DNA of 64,000 nucleotides, taken from assembly GCA_022705325.1 (NCBI GenBank), contig JAKJER010000007.1, positions 1-64,000 on the forward strand, written 5' to 3'. Below the pieces are notes generated by a model that was not told the DNA's origin, ran no database searches, and saw only the letters and a program-made list of their open reading frames with translations. Every line of letters begins with the position of its first letter. The first letter of the stretch is position 1. The DNA is from Planctomycetota bacterium. GTDB lineage: Bacteria > Planctomycetota > Phycisphaerae > SM23-33. Both the position numbers and the translations under genes were made by a program. This document shows positions 27,301 through 34,843 of this stretch, piece by piece.

Positions 27301-27729
27301 CGGGCGGAGCGGATGATCCGCCGGGCCCTGGCCGACGAGCCGTCGCAACTGGCTTACCGCGACTCGCTGGGGTGGTTGTTCTACAAGAAGGGGCGACTGG
27401 CGGAAGCGGTGCGGGTATTCGAGGACGTCATCCGCGAGTCCAAGGAGCAGGACGAGGAACATGCGGTGATGTACGATCACGCAGGCGACGCCTGCTGGCG
27501 CCTGGCCGGCGAGGAGAAAGAGCGGTCAGCCGAGCTGCGCAAGCGGGCGGTGGAGTACTGGCTGCGGTCGGTGGAACTGGCCCAGAAGGAAGATGTCGTC
27601 CTCGCGGAAATCCGCCAGGTGAAGAAGGACACGCCGGGCAAGGTGGAGGCCGCCAAGGCGGGGCGACAACCCGCGGTGGCGCCGCTGGGCCGGGACGCGA
27701 AGTCGCCGACGACCCAGCCGAAGAAGTGA
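24391..27729 (+). CDS. Large TPR-repeat lipoprotein
   Basis: 1112 residues. Lipoprotein signal peptide: LFLLLAGGC with Cys23 as the lipidated residue; a Thr/Ser/Pro-rich linker follows to about residue 80. The rest is a superhelix of tetratricopeptide-like repeats, for example DFVGAVDRLERAVGFEPSSP, NFGKAAEHLRQAAQQ, QNDRALEALEKGYRMAPDS, and AYRDSLGWLFYKKGRLAEAV near the C terminus. Such proteins are scaffolds for envelope complexes; no partner is evident. It starts one base after hisG and is followed by the YebC gene, so it sits among housekeeping genes. A Lys/Pro/Thr tail ends the protein. Confidence 0.9.
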   Translation: MWRNRRHLVAAWTVLFLLLAGGCSQPASVSTTQPAVKSADAQSTSRPATAPALPERATLSLQAIAPKITRPTTRPADEKLSERVEPLVQEAQKRISAGDFVGAVDRLERAVGFEPSSPTVRRLLGVSYLGMSNFGKAAEHLRQAAQQAGDSVEVHLLLGKIALSQHQNAPALEALRTAVACSDAAASSPQAAEAYLLLGRLLAQEGYWQAALECFSRLYDWIEPNARAYAERPALRPVVLRPDQLLVQRGDMLVRLRRYDEALTVLDWAYRRDKSNPTTTRLLMQAMVESGRFEQAHKLLLQLAGEPSQKAQLARMTLLVFKGWQDRGMDPVVGLDLLGRALEADDSDLPSVRQAIGRLAELVPADFERTFAQQARQRRESGLLYVSGELARARGKDLLALEQFSQALEVRKDFLPAAEAMIDIYLSQKRFEQVDQLLVRLGKSLGESHAYFYLKGKVRMARGDAAGGAIALQQAYAANKEHVATLLLLADAYQMTGKPRDAEGVLLKAMNLPGDNVQVYRKLFAQYLARQEHTSASNVIEKVRQMSDDPLLARQMQAELYLARGELDKARAIIEPLQAQFPQNNEVRLLALRLLIGPPGSQPPPKDFERALQLLGEIIRQEPSNLDAKLQLAQLLERGGRTEEAIGTWGRLYEQNGQDVEIAARYVAALARAKKFEQVLVVTRSMLQQDPKNAFARRTILIALEELQQYDEGLGLVRQWLKEEGLTPPDRVLYRMVLVKLCEKARQFDLGHKELDQWIAEASIDEDRNNWRMLKLNLYVVADQADRAEAMARDWDKREGQDEGKQTLIASLLTHKKYEPAERVCRQWLREKPDSFEAQASLVDTLVQAKRYEPAIQTLESVLGRGAATRPVAGLDRQELARIRVLRHMLLRLMIRVGKHAQVLQYVRNYLVLDGDDAELYNLQSSSYQELGQNDRALEALEKGYRMAPDSTSFNNNLGYLLADRGQDLDRAERMIRRALADEPSQLAYRDSLGWLFYKKGRLAEAVRVFEDVIRESKEQDEEHAVMYDHAGDACWRLAGEEKERSAELRKRAVEYWLRSVELAQKEDVVLAEIRQVKKDTPGKVEAAKAGRQPAVAPLGRDAKSPTTQPKK

Positions 27730-27766
27730 ACTGGATTGCTGAAGACTTACACATAGAGAGGCACAG

Positions 27767-28510
27767 ATGTCAGGACATTCTCATTGGGCGAAGATTAAGC
27801 GGGCCAAGGGCTCCAACGACGCCAAGCGCGGACGCGAGTGGAGCAAGCTGGCCCGGCGGATCATCGTGGCGGCCAAGGTCGGCGGAGGCAACCCGGACGA
27901 GAACCTCTCGCTCCGCTACGCCATCGACGACGCCAAGGCGGCCAACATGCCCAAGGACACCATCGCCAACGCCATCAAGAAGGGCACGGGCGAGCTGGGG
28001 GCTACCACGTACGAGACCATCCTGTACGAGGGCTACGGCCCGGCGGGCGTGGCGTTCATGGTCGACTGTCTCACCGACAACCGCAACCGCACCGCGCCGG
28101 AAATGCGGAAGATCTTCGAGCGGGCGGGCGGGCAGCTCGGCTCGTCCAACTGCGTCGCCTGGATGTTCGAGCAGAAGGGCTCGTTCCTCGTGTCGACCGA
28201 CAAGGTCGACGAAGACCAGCTCATGGAGATCGCCCTGGAGGCCGGCGCCGACGACGTCCAACTCGACGGGGACGTGTTCACGGTAACCTGTCCGCCGGCG
28301 GCGTTCGCAGCCGTCAAGACCGCGCTGGCCGACAAGGAGATCGAGACGATCTCGGCCGAGCTGGCCATGATGCCCAAGAACACCGTCCAGGTGGCGGCGA
28401 ACAAGGCCTCCCAGGTCCTGGGGCTGATGGAGTCTCTGGAAGAGCACGACGACGTGCAGAAGGTCTACGCCAACTTCGACATCCCCGACGAGGCGATGGA
28501 GACGGCGTAG
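27767..28510 (+). CDS. YebC/PmpR-family regulator or translation factor
   Basis: 247 residues, full length for the family. The signature N terminus SGHSHWAKIKRAKGSNDAKR is followed by FSKLAR-type wording (here EWSKLARRIIVAAK), GGGNPDENLSLR, MPKDTIANAIKKGTG and YEGYGPAGVAFMVDCLTDN. Members have been described as DNA-binding regulators and, more recently, as factors that relieve ribosome stalling on proline-rich stretches. The latter would suit a genome with many Pro-rich linkers (inference). Confidence 0.95.
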   Translation: MSGHSHWAKIKRAKGSNDAKRGREWSKLARRIIVAAKVGGGNPDENLSLRYAIDDAKAANMPKDTIANAIKKGTGELGATTYETILYEGYGPAGVAFMVDCLTDNRNRTAPEMRKIFERAGGQLGSSNCVAWMFEQKGSFLVSTDKVDEDQLMEIALEAGADDVQLDGDVFTVTCPPAAFAAVKTALADKEIETISAELAMMPKNTVQVAANKASQVLGLMESLEEHDDVQKVYANFDIPDEAMETA

Positions 28511-28516
28511 GTAGAT

Positions 28517-28563
28517 GAGGGACCAGGCAATAGGAGAAAGGCGCTGCCGGTCCGCAGTCCCTC
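28517..28563. terminator. Inverted repeat between convergent yebC-type gene and OmpA fusion
   Basis: GAGGGAC (28517-28523) and GTCCCTC (28557-28563) form a 7-base stem. The right side continues into the CCCTAATCCCTATTCCCC repeat that also flanks hldE, and AATAGG at 28529-28534 can pair with CCTATT there. It may act as a bidirectional terminator built from a repeat copy. Confidence 0.4.
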
Positions 28564-28593
28564 GTCCCTAATCCCTATTCCCCAGGCCTTCTC

Positions 28594-30192
28594 TTACTCC
28601 ACCGTGAACCACTGCACCTCGACGCGCCGGTCGGCGTCGGGGCCTTTGCCGGTGGGCTCGTCCGAGCCCACGCCCTGGACCTCGATCCGCTTGGCGTCGA
28701 AACCGTACTGGTCCGTGAGCATCATCTTCACTTCGGCGCAGCGGGAGCGGCTGAGTTCTTTGAGCTGGAGTTTGGCCTGAAGAAAGCGGGCTTGTCCGCC
28801 CTGGCGGCGGAACTGCTCCAGCAGCGAGCCGTCGGCGTGCCCGCGGAGCAGTACCGTCGAGCCGGGGGCCACCTTCACCAGTTGCGAGATCGACGTCAGG
28901 CCCTTGGTGTTCGCCTGCGTGCCGGTCTCCAGCTTGCTGGAGTTCGGGCGGAACATGAAGCGGATGTCCTTCGACAGGAGGCTTTCGCCGGTGGACTCAG
29001 CCGCCGCGCCGGTCGAGCGGATAGGCGTGATCGATGCGACCTGGTCCTTGAACTGTCCGCCTTGCTGGGCCGCCTGGAGCGGGGCCATGTCCAACAGGCG
29101 CTCCACAGGCGCGGTCCGCCCCAGCAGCTCGCTGCCGTAGACGTAGGCGGCCGTCTCGTAGAGGAAGTTGTAGCTGCCGGCGGAATCGATCTTGCCCGAG
29201 AAGAACGCGAGGTTCTCGGGCAGATTGGCCAGGTGCACCTTGGCCAGCTCACTGCGGGCCTGGGCGGCGTCCCACTTGAAGGCCTTGGCGATCAGGTCCA
29301 GGTGCTTGTCGCCCTCGGTACGGACCATGTGGTTGCCTTCGAGCAGCCCGGCGACCAGGCCGGTGACGATCTTGGGATTGGCCTGGGCGAAGGCCTTGTT
29401 GATCATCAGGATGTCGGCGACGATGAGCAGGTTGCGGTTGGTGACCAGCAGGCGGGCCTTGCCTTGGCTTTCGGAGGCGACCTCGGTGGTCTTGGGGGCC
29501 CAGGTGACGCAGCCGGCCAGTCGATTGCGCCCGGCCTTGAGATCGCGGAGGAACAGGTCGCCGGCCCCGAAGGCGTCGGCGCAGTAGACCAGGTTGACCT
29601 TGTCCGCGGCGGGACGGGCCTGAAGGTTGGGCAGCATGTTGACGCCCAGGCCGGCCTCCTGGGCCAGGTAGCGGATGAAGAAATCGGCCTCGGTGAACTG
29701 GGCGGCCGCCAACGTCTTGCCCGCCAGATCGTTGATCCGCTTGATGGATTTGAGCACGACCAGGCCGTCGGCCCCACGGGAGAAGCCGATCAGCGCGGGC
29801 ACGACCACGTCGAGCTGGCGGCCGTACACCGACAGGACGTCCACGGTGGAGGCGGAGGCGGCCATCTTGCCGCTGTTGAGGGCGGACCAGCTTTCCTCTT
29901 CACTCAGGACCAGCTTGACCTTGAAGCCGTGCTTCTTGGCGAAGACGGAGTTCTCGTTGGGCTCCATCCCGCCGTTGGCGGCGATGAGCCCGGCGTAGCC
30001 GGCGTATTCGCTAAGCTCGATGAGGATGGTGTTGTCCTGCATCTTGTACTCGGCGGGGGGGCGCAGCTTGGGCACCTCCGTGCGGGTCTCGACGAGTTCG
30101 GCGTCGGCGGCGAGGTCCTGGGCCCGGGCGGGCTGGATGCCGATGCAGGCGGCGGCGAGCAGGGCGACGAGCAGGTAGTGTGTTGCCTTCAT
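28594..30192 (-). CDS. Periplasmic substrate-binding-like domain fused to OmpA peptidoglycan-binding domain
   Basis: 532 residues with a signal peptide (LLVALLAAACIGIQPARA). Residues about 45-360 resemble NMT1/SsuA-type binding proteins: IELSEYAGYAGLIAANGGM, AKKHGFKVKLVLSEEES, GKMAASASTVDVL and LAGKTLAAAQFTEADFFIRYLAQEAGL. Residues about 400-532 are an OmpA C-terminal domain: IRFMFRPNSSKLE, LRGHADGS, ELSRSRCAEVKMML, then IEVQGVGSDEPTG and RRVEVQWF. The binding domain may sense a small ligand while the OmpA domain grips peptidoglycan. No permease or ATPase is adjacent. It is the last gene of a minus-strand set with two coiled-coil proteins. Confidence 0.85.
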   Translation of the reverse strand: MKATHYLLVALLAAACIGIQPARAQDLAADAELVETRTEVPKLRPPAEYKMQDNTILIELSEYAGYAGLIAANGGMEPNENSVFAKKHGFKVKLVLSEEESWSALNSGKMAASASTVDVLSVYGRQLDVVVPALIGFSRGADGLVVLKSIKRINDLAGKTLAAAQFTEADFFIRYLAQEAGLGVNMLPNLQARPAADKVNLVYCADAFGAGDLFLRDLKAGRNRLAGCVTWAPKTTEVASESQGKARLLVTNRNLLIVADILMINKAFAQANPKIVTGLVAGLLEGNHMVRTEGDKHLDLIAKAFKWDAAQARSELAKVHLANLPENLAFFSGKIDSAGSYNFLYETAAYVYGSELLGRTAPVERLLDMAPLQAAQQGGQFKDQVASITPIRSTGAAAESTGESLLSKDIRFMFRPNSSKLETGTQANTKGLTSISQLVKVAPGSTVLLRGHADGSLLEQFRRQGGQARFLQAKLQLKELSRSRCAEVKMMLTDQYGFDAKRIEVQGVGSDEPTGKGPDADRRVEVQWFTVE

Positions 30193-30220
30193 TCGGAACT
30201 CCTTTTACATCGGAGGAAGA

Positions 30221-30242
30221 CCCACGGAGGGCTTTCCGGGGG
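30221..30242 (-). terminator. CCCACGG-type hairpin after the 30257 gene
   Basis: Imperfect inverted repeat CCCACGGA / TCCGGGGG (one mismatch) located just after the stop of the minus-strand lipoprotein gene and before the next gene. A member of the recurring CCCACGG hairpin family; weak as a terminator. Confidence 0.35.
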
Positions 30243-30256
30243 CTTTGCGTCGCTGA

Positions 30257-30994
30257 CTATTGAATGAGCCCGTTGAGCACGGCGGTGGGCTGTTTCTCGT
30301 CCGGCAGGGATTCGCCCAGCGAGTCGTCAGCCATCGTGCCCAGGGTCTTGGTGAAGCTGGCGATCTCCTGCTCCTTCTTGCGGAGCAGGTCGACCTGGTC
30401 CAGGCCTTCCTTCAGACGAATGTTGCCCAGGTCCAGTTCGAGGCGTTCGCGGTACTGGGCCAGGCGGTTGAGGTCGCGCTGGAGGGACTCCGCGGCGGCA
30501 TCGGCCCGTGCGACGGCCTTGTCGTACGCGTCAACAAGCGGCTGGTTGTCCTGGACGTATTGTTTGGCCTGGCGGATGATGTCGCGGGCCTCGTCGCGCG
30601 TGAACCGCTTCCCGCCCATGCTGGCGGGCCAGCGATCCTCGTCTTCGGCCCTGCGGACGGCCTGCTCCATCCGCACTTGGACGTTTCGGAACTGGCCCAG
30701 GCGGGTCTTGAGGGTCTCCTGGCGCTCACGAATCTTCTGGAGGTGGTTCTGGACGGCCTGGAATCGCCTGGTCCGTTCGTACACCTGGTCGTCGATGCGG
30801 GCGCCGGCCCAGACCATGTAGCCCTCGGGATCGGCGGCGATCTCGTCGGAGGTCCAGACCTTGTCCAGGGGATACTTCCGCACGTTCTTCTCGGTCTTTC
30901 CCCGGTCGGTCTTTCCGGACCCGCACCCCAAGGCGACGGCGGCTATCGCCGCCGCCAGACACATCCGGGCCAGAAACTGCATGGCGTTGCCCAT
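30257..30994 (-). CDS. Coiled-coil lipoprotein
   Basis: 245 residues. Lipoprotein signal peptide with AVALGCGSG (Cys near residue 24). Then KYPLDKVWTSDEIAADPEGYMVW and a long predicted coiled coil from about residue 70 to 220 (IRERQETLKTRLGQF, LQRDLNRLAQYRERLELDL). The W-T-x(3)-I-A-x-DPxGY stretch recurs in the next gene upstream, as does a short MGGKRF/WQGKGL element in the coiled coil. The two are therefore paralogues, one lipid-anchored and one helix-anchored. They are 7 bases apart and clearly one operon. Function unknown; envelope-spanning or sensing partner of the OmpA fusion (inference). Confidence 0.8.
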   Translation of the reverse strand: MGNAMQFLARMCLAAAIAAVALGCGSGKTDRGKTEKNVRKYPLDKVWTSDEIAADPEGYMVWAGARIDDQVYERTRRFQAVQNHLQKIRERQETLKTRLGQFRNVQVRMEQAVRRAEDEDRWPASMGGKRFTRDEARDIIRQAKQYVQDNQPLVDAYDKAVARADAAAESLQRDLNRLAQYRERLELDLGNIRLKEGLDQVDLLRKKEQEIASFTKTLGTMADDSLGESLPDEKQPTAVLNGLIQ

Positions 30995-31001
30995 TGCAGC
31001 C

Positions 31002-31760
31002 CTACTTCTTCTTCATGATCTCGTCGAACCTGGAGTCGTCCACGGCCGCTTCGCTGCGTGCGGCCAGGTCATCCAGCGAGAGCGTTCCGCCCTGGGAATC
31101 GACGTCGACGATGGTGGTCTGGATGGCCGACTTCATGGCCACCAGGTTGTTCTTGAGGTCGTCGGTGATCTGCTGGACGGCGAGCTTCTCGCGGTTGACC
31201 TTGATCTTGCTGAGTTGCTCGTTGGCCCGGTCGAAGGCGTCGTCGACCTTGGTCAACTGCACGCGGAGCTGGTCGGCGGCGGCCTTGTACTCCTGGGACA
31301 GCTTGGTCTTGCTCTCGATCTCGCCGGCCAGGCGGAGCACCTGGCGCTTGGCCTGTTCCTGCTCCAGTCCCTTGCCCTGCCAGGTCAGGGGCCATTTCTT
31401 GTCGGTCTCGGCCTTGCGGTAGAGGTCCTTCAACTCCTCCAGGGCCTTTTCGCCGACCTTGAGCTTGTCCTCGGTGTCCTGGCGCATCTGCTCCAGCTTG
31501 GCCTGCTGGGCGGAGATGGCGATCTTGCTGGCCTTGCACTTCTGGATGGCTTCGTTGGTCTTTTCCTCGCAGAAGCTGAGATAGCCCTTGGGGTCCTTGG
31601 CGATGTTCTCGGGCGTCCACTCGGCGAACTGTGCGTAGGCATCCTTCATCTTCGTCCGTGCGGGAGCGCTGATGAAGTACACCGCAACGCCGATGACGAT
31701 CACGACGGCCACGATCGCCACAATCACCCCGACAGTCGAGAGTCCGCGCCTGCTGGTCAT
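31002..31760 (-). CDS. Membrane-anchored coiled-coil protein, paralogue of the lipoprotein
   Basis: 252 residues with GAGGAG just before the ATG. There is one N-terminal transmembrane helix (VGVIVAIVAVVIVIGVAVYFI). The motif WTPENIAKDPKGYLSFCEEK matches WTSDEIAADPEGYMVW of the next gene. An extended coiled coil follows to about residue 205 (LEQMRQDTEDKLKVGEKALEEL, LTKVDDAFDRANEQLSKI). The C-terminal segment (LDDLAARSEAAVDDSRFDEI) is acidic. Two cysteines near residues 64 and 75 (FCEE, KCKA) could form a disulphide. First gene of the three-gene minus-strand set that ends with the OmpA fusion. Confidence 0.8.
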   Translation of the reverse strand: MTSRRGLSTVGVIVAIVAVVIVIGVAVYFISAPARTKMKDAYAQFAEWTPENIAKDPKGYLSFCEEKTNEAIQKCKASKIAISAQQAKLEQMRQDTEDKLKVGEKALEELKDLYRKAETDKKWPLTWQGKGLEQEQAKRQVLRLAGEIESKTKLSQEYKAAADQLRVQLTKVDDAFDRANEQLSKIKVNREKLAVQQITDDLKNNLVAMKSAIQTTIVDVDSQGGTLSLDDLAARSEAAVDDSRFDEIMKKK

Positions 31761-31915
31761 GTTCCGGCTCCTCGAAAATGTTGTCCGTACCGTGCCGGCG
31801 GCCGACTCGTGCCACCGGCACGCTAATCGTAGAACGCCCGGGCGGTTGGGTCAAGCGCTTCCAAAATTGGCGAACCGTTGTAACGGCGGCGCCGGGAGAA
31901 CTCCGGGAAGAAACA

Positions 31916-31943
31916 AGCCCACGGAGGGTGGGCTCCGTGGGCT
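31916..31943 (-). terminator. CCCACGGAG hairpin after the porin-like gene
   Basis: Perfect 11-base stem AGCCCACGGAG / CTCCGTGGGCT with a 6-base loop, 50 bases after the minus-strand stop at 31993. On the minus strand it is followed by TTGTTTCTT, so it is a good intrinsic terminator. Confidence 0.75.
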
Positions 31944-31992
31944 CGGGTCTCGTTGGGCGCTGGTTACAGGGCAGCGGCCGGGGGGGACGGCC

Positions 31993-32973
31993 TCACCATC
32001 CGTAGGAGATCTTCATCCCGCCGAAGAACTCGTCGTTGACCAGGGCGTGGTCGAGGGCCTGGCTGTAGAACAGCAGGCCCGAGACGGTCAACTCGCCGTA
32101 TTCTTCGGGCAGGCCCAGGGCGGTGCCCAGGTCGTAGGCGATCTCCAGGCCGAACAACACGTTGACCGCACTGGTCGTCTTGTTGCCCAGCGTCGGATCG
32201 ATCTCGCCAAACAGGCGGTGCTGCACGCCGTAGACGATCGACGGCGTCAGCGTTACGTGGCGCATGACCGGGCAGCCGGCCAGCCCGCAGTCGGCCATCG
32301 CGAAGTCGTGACTGATGCCGAACTCCCACCAACTCGCGCACGCGCCGAGGTCGATGTTCTGGTAGTAGGCGGCGTACGGGTTGAGGATGTTCTCCTTCGT
32401 GCCGAAGAGCTTCTTGTCGTCGTACGACACCTTGAGGTAGAGTTCGTAGTCCGTGTGCTGGTCGCGCCCGATCGGCGGCAGAGTGTAGGCCAGCCAGCCC
32501 AGCTCGGCGGTCAGGCCCGGGTCCTCGAACACGTAGCGATAGTAGACCGCGTAGTCGATCTCCTGGATGTCGCGGCCGTAGGCGGGGGTGAGGTTCTGCT
32601 GGGCGATGAACCACTCGAACCAGACATAGCCCCCAACCGTGCCGTAGTTCCCCAGGTCGATCTCCGCGCCGACGTTGAGCTGGTGGTTGAGCTTCTCCCG
32701 GCCCTCTCGCTGGTACTCGCTGAGGTTCACGCCTCGGAAGATGTAGTCGCTGATGAGCGTGTAGTCGATGCTGAAGCTGAAGGGGCACTTCTTGGCGGGG
32801 CCTTCCGCCTCCTGCTTCTGGATCGTCTCGATCTTGGCCGCCGGGGCGGAGGCGGCGGGCTTGCCCGCCTGGGCCAGTTGTCGGCCGGCATCAAGCCAGC
32901 CGGCTTCCTCGGCGGCAGCCAGCGACACGATGCAGCCCAACAGCAACAGCCCTACAAGCAGACGAACTCTCAT
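31993..32973 (-). CDS. Outer-membrane beta-barrel (TorF/TIGR02001-like) protein
   Basis: 326 residues with a signal peptide (LLVGLLLLGCIVSLAAA), a disordered Ala/Lys region, and a barrel starting at about residue 66 with CPFSFSIDYTLISDYIFRGVNLS. The SDYxFRG wording is the hallmark, from memory, of TIGR02001/TorF-type putative porins. Alternating amphipathic strands rich in Tyr/Trp/Gly follow, and the protein ends GGMKISYGW with an aromatic C-terminal residue typical of outer-membrane proteins. It is separated from the coiled-coil genes by 232 bases holding a terminator, so it is its own transcription unit. Substrate unknown. Confidence 0.8.
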   Translation of the reverse strand: MRVRLLVGLLLLGCIVSLAAAEEAGWLDAGRQLAQAGKPAASAPAAKIETIQKQEAEGPAKKCPFSFSIDYTLISDYIFRGVNLSEYQREGREKLNHQLNVGAEIDLGNYGTVGGYVWFEWFIAQQNLTPAYGRDIQEIDYAVYYRYVFEDPGLTAELGWLAYTLPPIGRDQHTDYELYLKVSYDDKKLFGTKENILNPYAAYYQNIDLGACASWWEFGISHDFAMADCGLAGCPVMRHVTLTPSIVYGVQHRLFGEIDPTLGNKTTSAVNVLFGLEIAYDLGTALGLPEEYGELTVSGLLFYSQALDHALVNDEFFGGMKISYGW

Positions 32974-33176
32974 TGCGGTCTCCTTACCTTGTGCAAACGC
33001 GCCGGTCGGGCCCCGCGGCCTCGGCGGCTTTCCCTTCAGTTATCGGCCTGGCAAGACACTCCACAACAGGGGATTTTGTCCCGAGGCAATGCCTCGCAGA
33101 CCCATCCGTTGATTCGAGTAGTCTCCCGGGCTAACTGCCGGGGCATCCGAAAGTTCCGAGGCAGAAAGGAAACCAC

Positions 33177-34772
33177 ATGAGAATCCGACCGTTCGCCGTC
33201 GTGCTGTTGGCTGCGATGCTGGCCCTGCCGGGTCTGGTGCCGGCCGACGTGAAGCTCCCCGCTGTCATCTCCGACCACATGGTCGTTCAGCAGGGCATGC
33301 CCGTGCCGATTTGGGGCTGGGCTGATGCGGGCGAGAAGGTCACCATCACCGCATGCGGAGACAAGACAGAGGCGACGGCCGGGGCGGACGGCAAGTTCTG
33401 CGCCAAGATCGGGCCCTTCAAGACGGGCGAGCCGATGGAGATCACCGTCGCGGGCAAGAACACCATCGTCATCAAGGACGTGCTGGTGGGCGAGGTGTGG
33501 GTGGCCTCCGGTCAGTCGAACATGCAGTGGACGGTGTCGAACTCGGCCAACCCGACGGAGGAAATCGCGGCCGCCAAGTTCCCCAAGATGCGCCTGTTCA
33601 GCGTGCCGCGGGTGACGGCGGCCAAGCCGCAGGACGACGTCAAGGCGTCGTGGTGCGAATGCAGTCCCGAAACGGTCCCCGGGTTCTCAGCCGTCGCGTA
33701 CTTCTTCGGGCGCGAGTTGCATCAGAAGCTGAACGTCCCGGTCGGGATGATCCACACGTCGTGGGGCGGCACGCCGGCGGAGGCGTGGACCACTCAGGAG
33801 ACGATGCAGGCCAAGTTCAAGCCCATCGCGGACCGTTGGGCCAAGAGCCAGCAGGACTGGGAGTCGGGCGCGGCCACCAAGGCCTACGAGGCCCAGATGG
33901 CCAAATGGAAGGATGCGGCGGAGAAGATCAAGGCCGCCAACAAGGCCGACGCCGACAAGGCGGCCAAGGCAGGCAAGCCCAAACCCAAGGCCCGCCCGCT
34001 GCCCCGCCAGCCCGGCAAGCCCGGACCGGCCACGAACAGTCCGCACTGCCCGGCCGTCCTGTACAACGCCATGATCCACCCGCTCGTGCCCTACGCCATC
34101 CGCGGGGCTATCTGGTACCAGGGCGAGAGTAACGCCGGGCGTGCCTACCAGTACCGCGACCTCTTCCCGGCCATGATCACCGACTGGCGGAAGGTCTGGG
34201 GCCAAGGCGACTTCCAGTTCCTGTTCGTGCAGTTGGCCAACTTCATGGCTCGCAAGAATGAGCCGGCCGACAGCGCCTGGGCGGAACTGCGCGAGGCCCA
34301 GACCATGACGCTGGCCCTGCCGAACACGGGCATGGCCGTCATCATCGACATCGGCGAGGCCGGCAACATCCACCCCAAGAACAAGCAGGATGTCGGCAAG
34401 CGCCTGGCGGCCTGGGCGCTGGGCACGACGTACGGCCAGAAGGTCTGCATCTCCGGGCCGCTGTATGACTCGATGAGCGTCGATGGCGGCAAGGTCCGCC
34501 TGAAGTTCAAGCACGTGGGCGGGGGCCTGGTCGCCAAGGGCGACAAGCTGACCGGCTTCAGCATCGCCGGCGAGGACAAGAAGTTCGTCTGGGCCGATGC
34601 GGTCATCGACGGCGAGTGCGTGGTGGTCTGCAGCGACAAGGTCGCCGCGCCCAAGGCCGTCCGCTACGCCTGGGCCGACAACCCCGAGTGCAACCTGTAC
34701 AACAAGGCGGGCCTGCCGGCCAGTCCCTTCCGCACCGACGACTGGCCCGGCGTGACGGCGGGCAAGGAGTAA
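33177..34772 (+). CDS. Sialate O-acetylesterase-like SGNH esterase
   Basis: 531 residues; signal peptide VVLLAAMLALPGLVPA; AGAAAGGA-type ribosome-binding site directly upstream. The first 110 residues are the beta domain common to the family (LPAVISDHMVVQQGMPVPIWG). The catalytic region then starts with VASGQSNMQW (nucleophile Ser). Further blocks are HTSWGGTPAEAW, WYQGESNAGRAYQY and the C-terminal NIHPKNKQDVGKRLA with the catalytic His. A Lys/Ala-rich insertion (about residues 245-280) is unusual. It would remove O-acetyl groups from sialic acids or other polysaccharide sugars in the periplasm or outside. A convergent GH43-like protein gene lies immediately downstream. Confidence 0.9.
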   Translation: MRIRPFAVVLLAAMLALPGLVPADVKLPAVISDHMVVQQGMPVPIWGWADAGEKVTITACGDKTEATAGADGKFCAKIGPFKTGEPMEITVAGKNTIVIKDVLVGEVWVASGQSNMQWTVSNSANPTEEIAAAKFPKMRLFSVPRVTAAKPQDDVKASWCECSPETVPGFSAVAYFFGRELHQKLNVPVGMIHTSWGGTPAEAWTTQETMQAKFKPIADRWAKSQQDWESGAATKAYEAQMAKWKDAAEKIKAANKADADKAAKAGKPKPKARPLPRQPGKPGPATNSPHCPAVLYNAMIHPLVPYAIRGAIWYQGESNAGRAYQYRDLFPAMITDWRKVWGQGDFQFLFVQLANFMARKNEPADSAWAELREAQTMTLALPNTGMAVIIDIGEAGNIHPKNKQDVGKRLAAWALGTTYGQKVCISGPLYDSMSVDGGKVRLKFKHVGGGLVAKGDKLTGFSIAGEDKKFVWADAVIDGECVVVCSDKVAAPKAVRYAWADNPECNLYNKAGLPASPFRTDDWPGVTAGKE

Positions 34773-34817
34773 TCCCCGGCGGACCACTCCGCATCCGAAT
34801 CCGCAGGTCGAGCCAGG

Positions 34818-34842
34818 AGCCCACGGAACGCTTCCGTGGGCT
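34818..34842. terminator. CCCACGGAA hairpin between convergent genes
   Basis: Perfect 11-base stem AGCCCACGGAA / TTCCGTGGGCT with a 3-base loop. TCTATTTTC follows on the plus strand, so it terminates the esterase gene. The minus-strand stop codon (34844-34846) lies within that tail, and the minus side lacks a T-tract. Confidence 0.8.
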
Positions 34843-34843
34843 T

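Noticed and set aside
24379..27480. 1033-residue open frame on the minus strand
   Set aside because: Exactly antisense to the TPR lipoprotein gene; long open antisense frames are expected at this GC content. Composition (His/Gln/Val-rich, no motifs) is that of a shadow.
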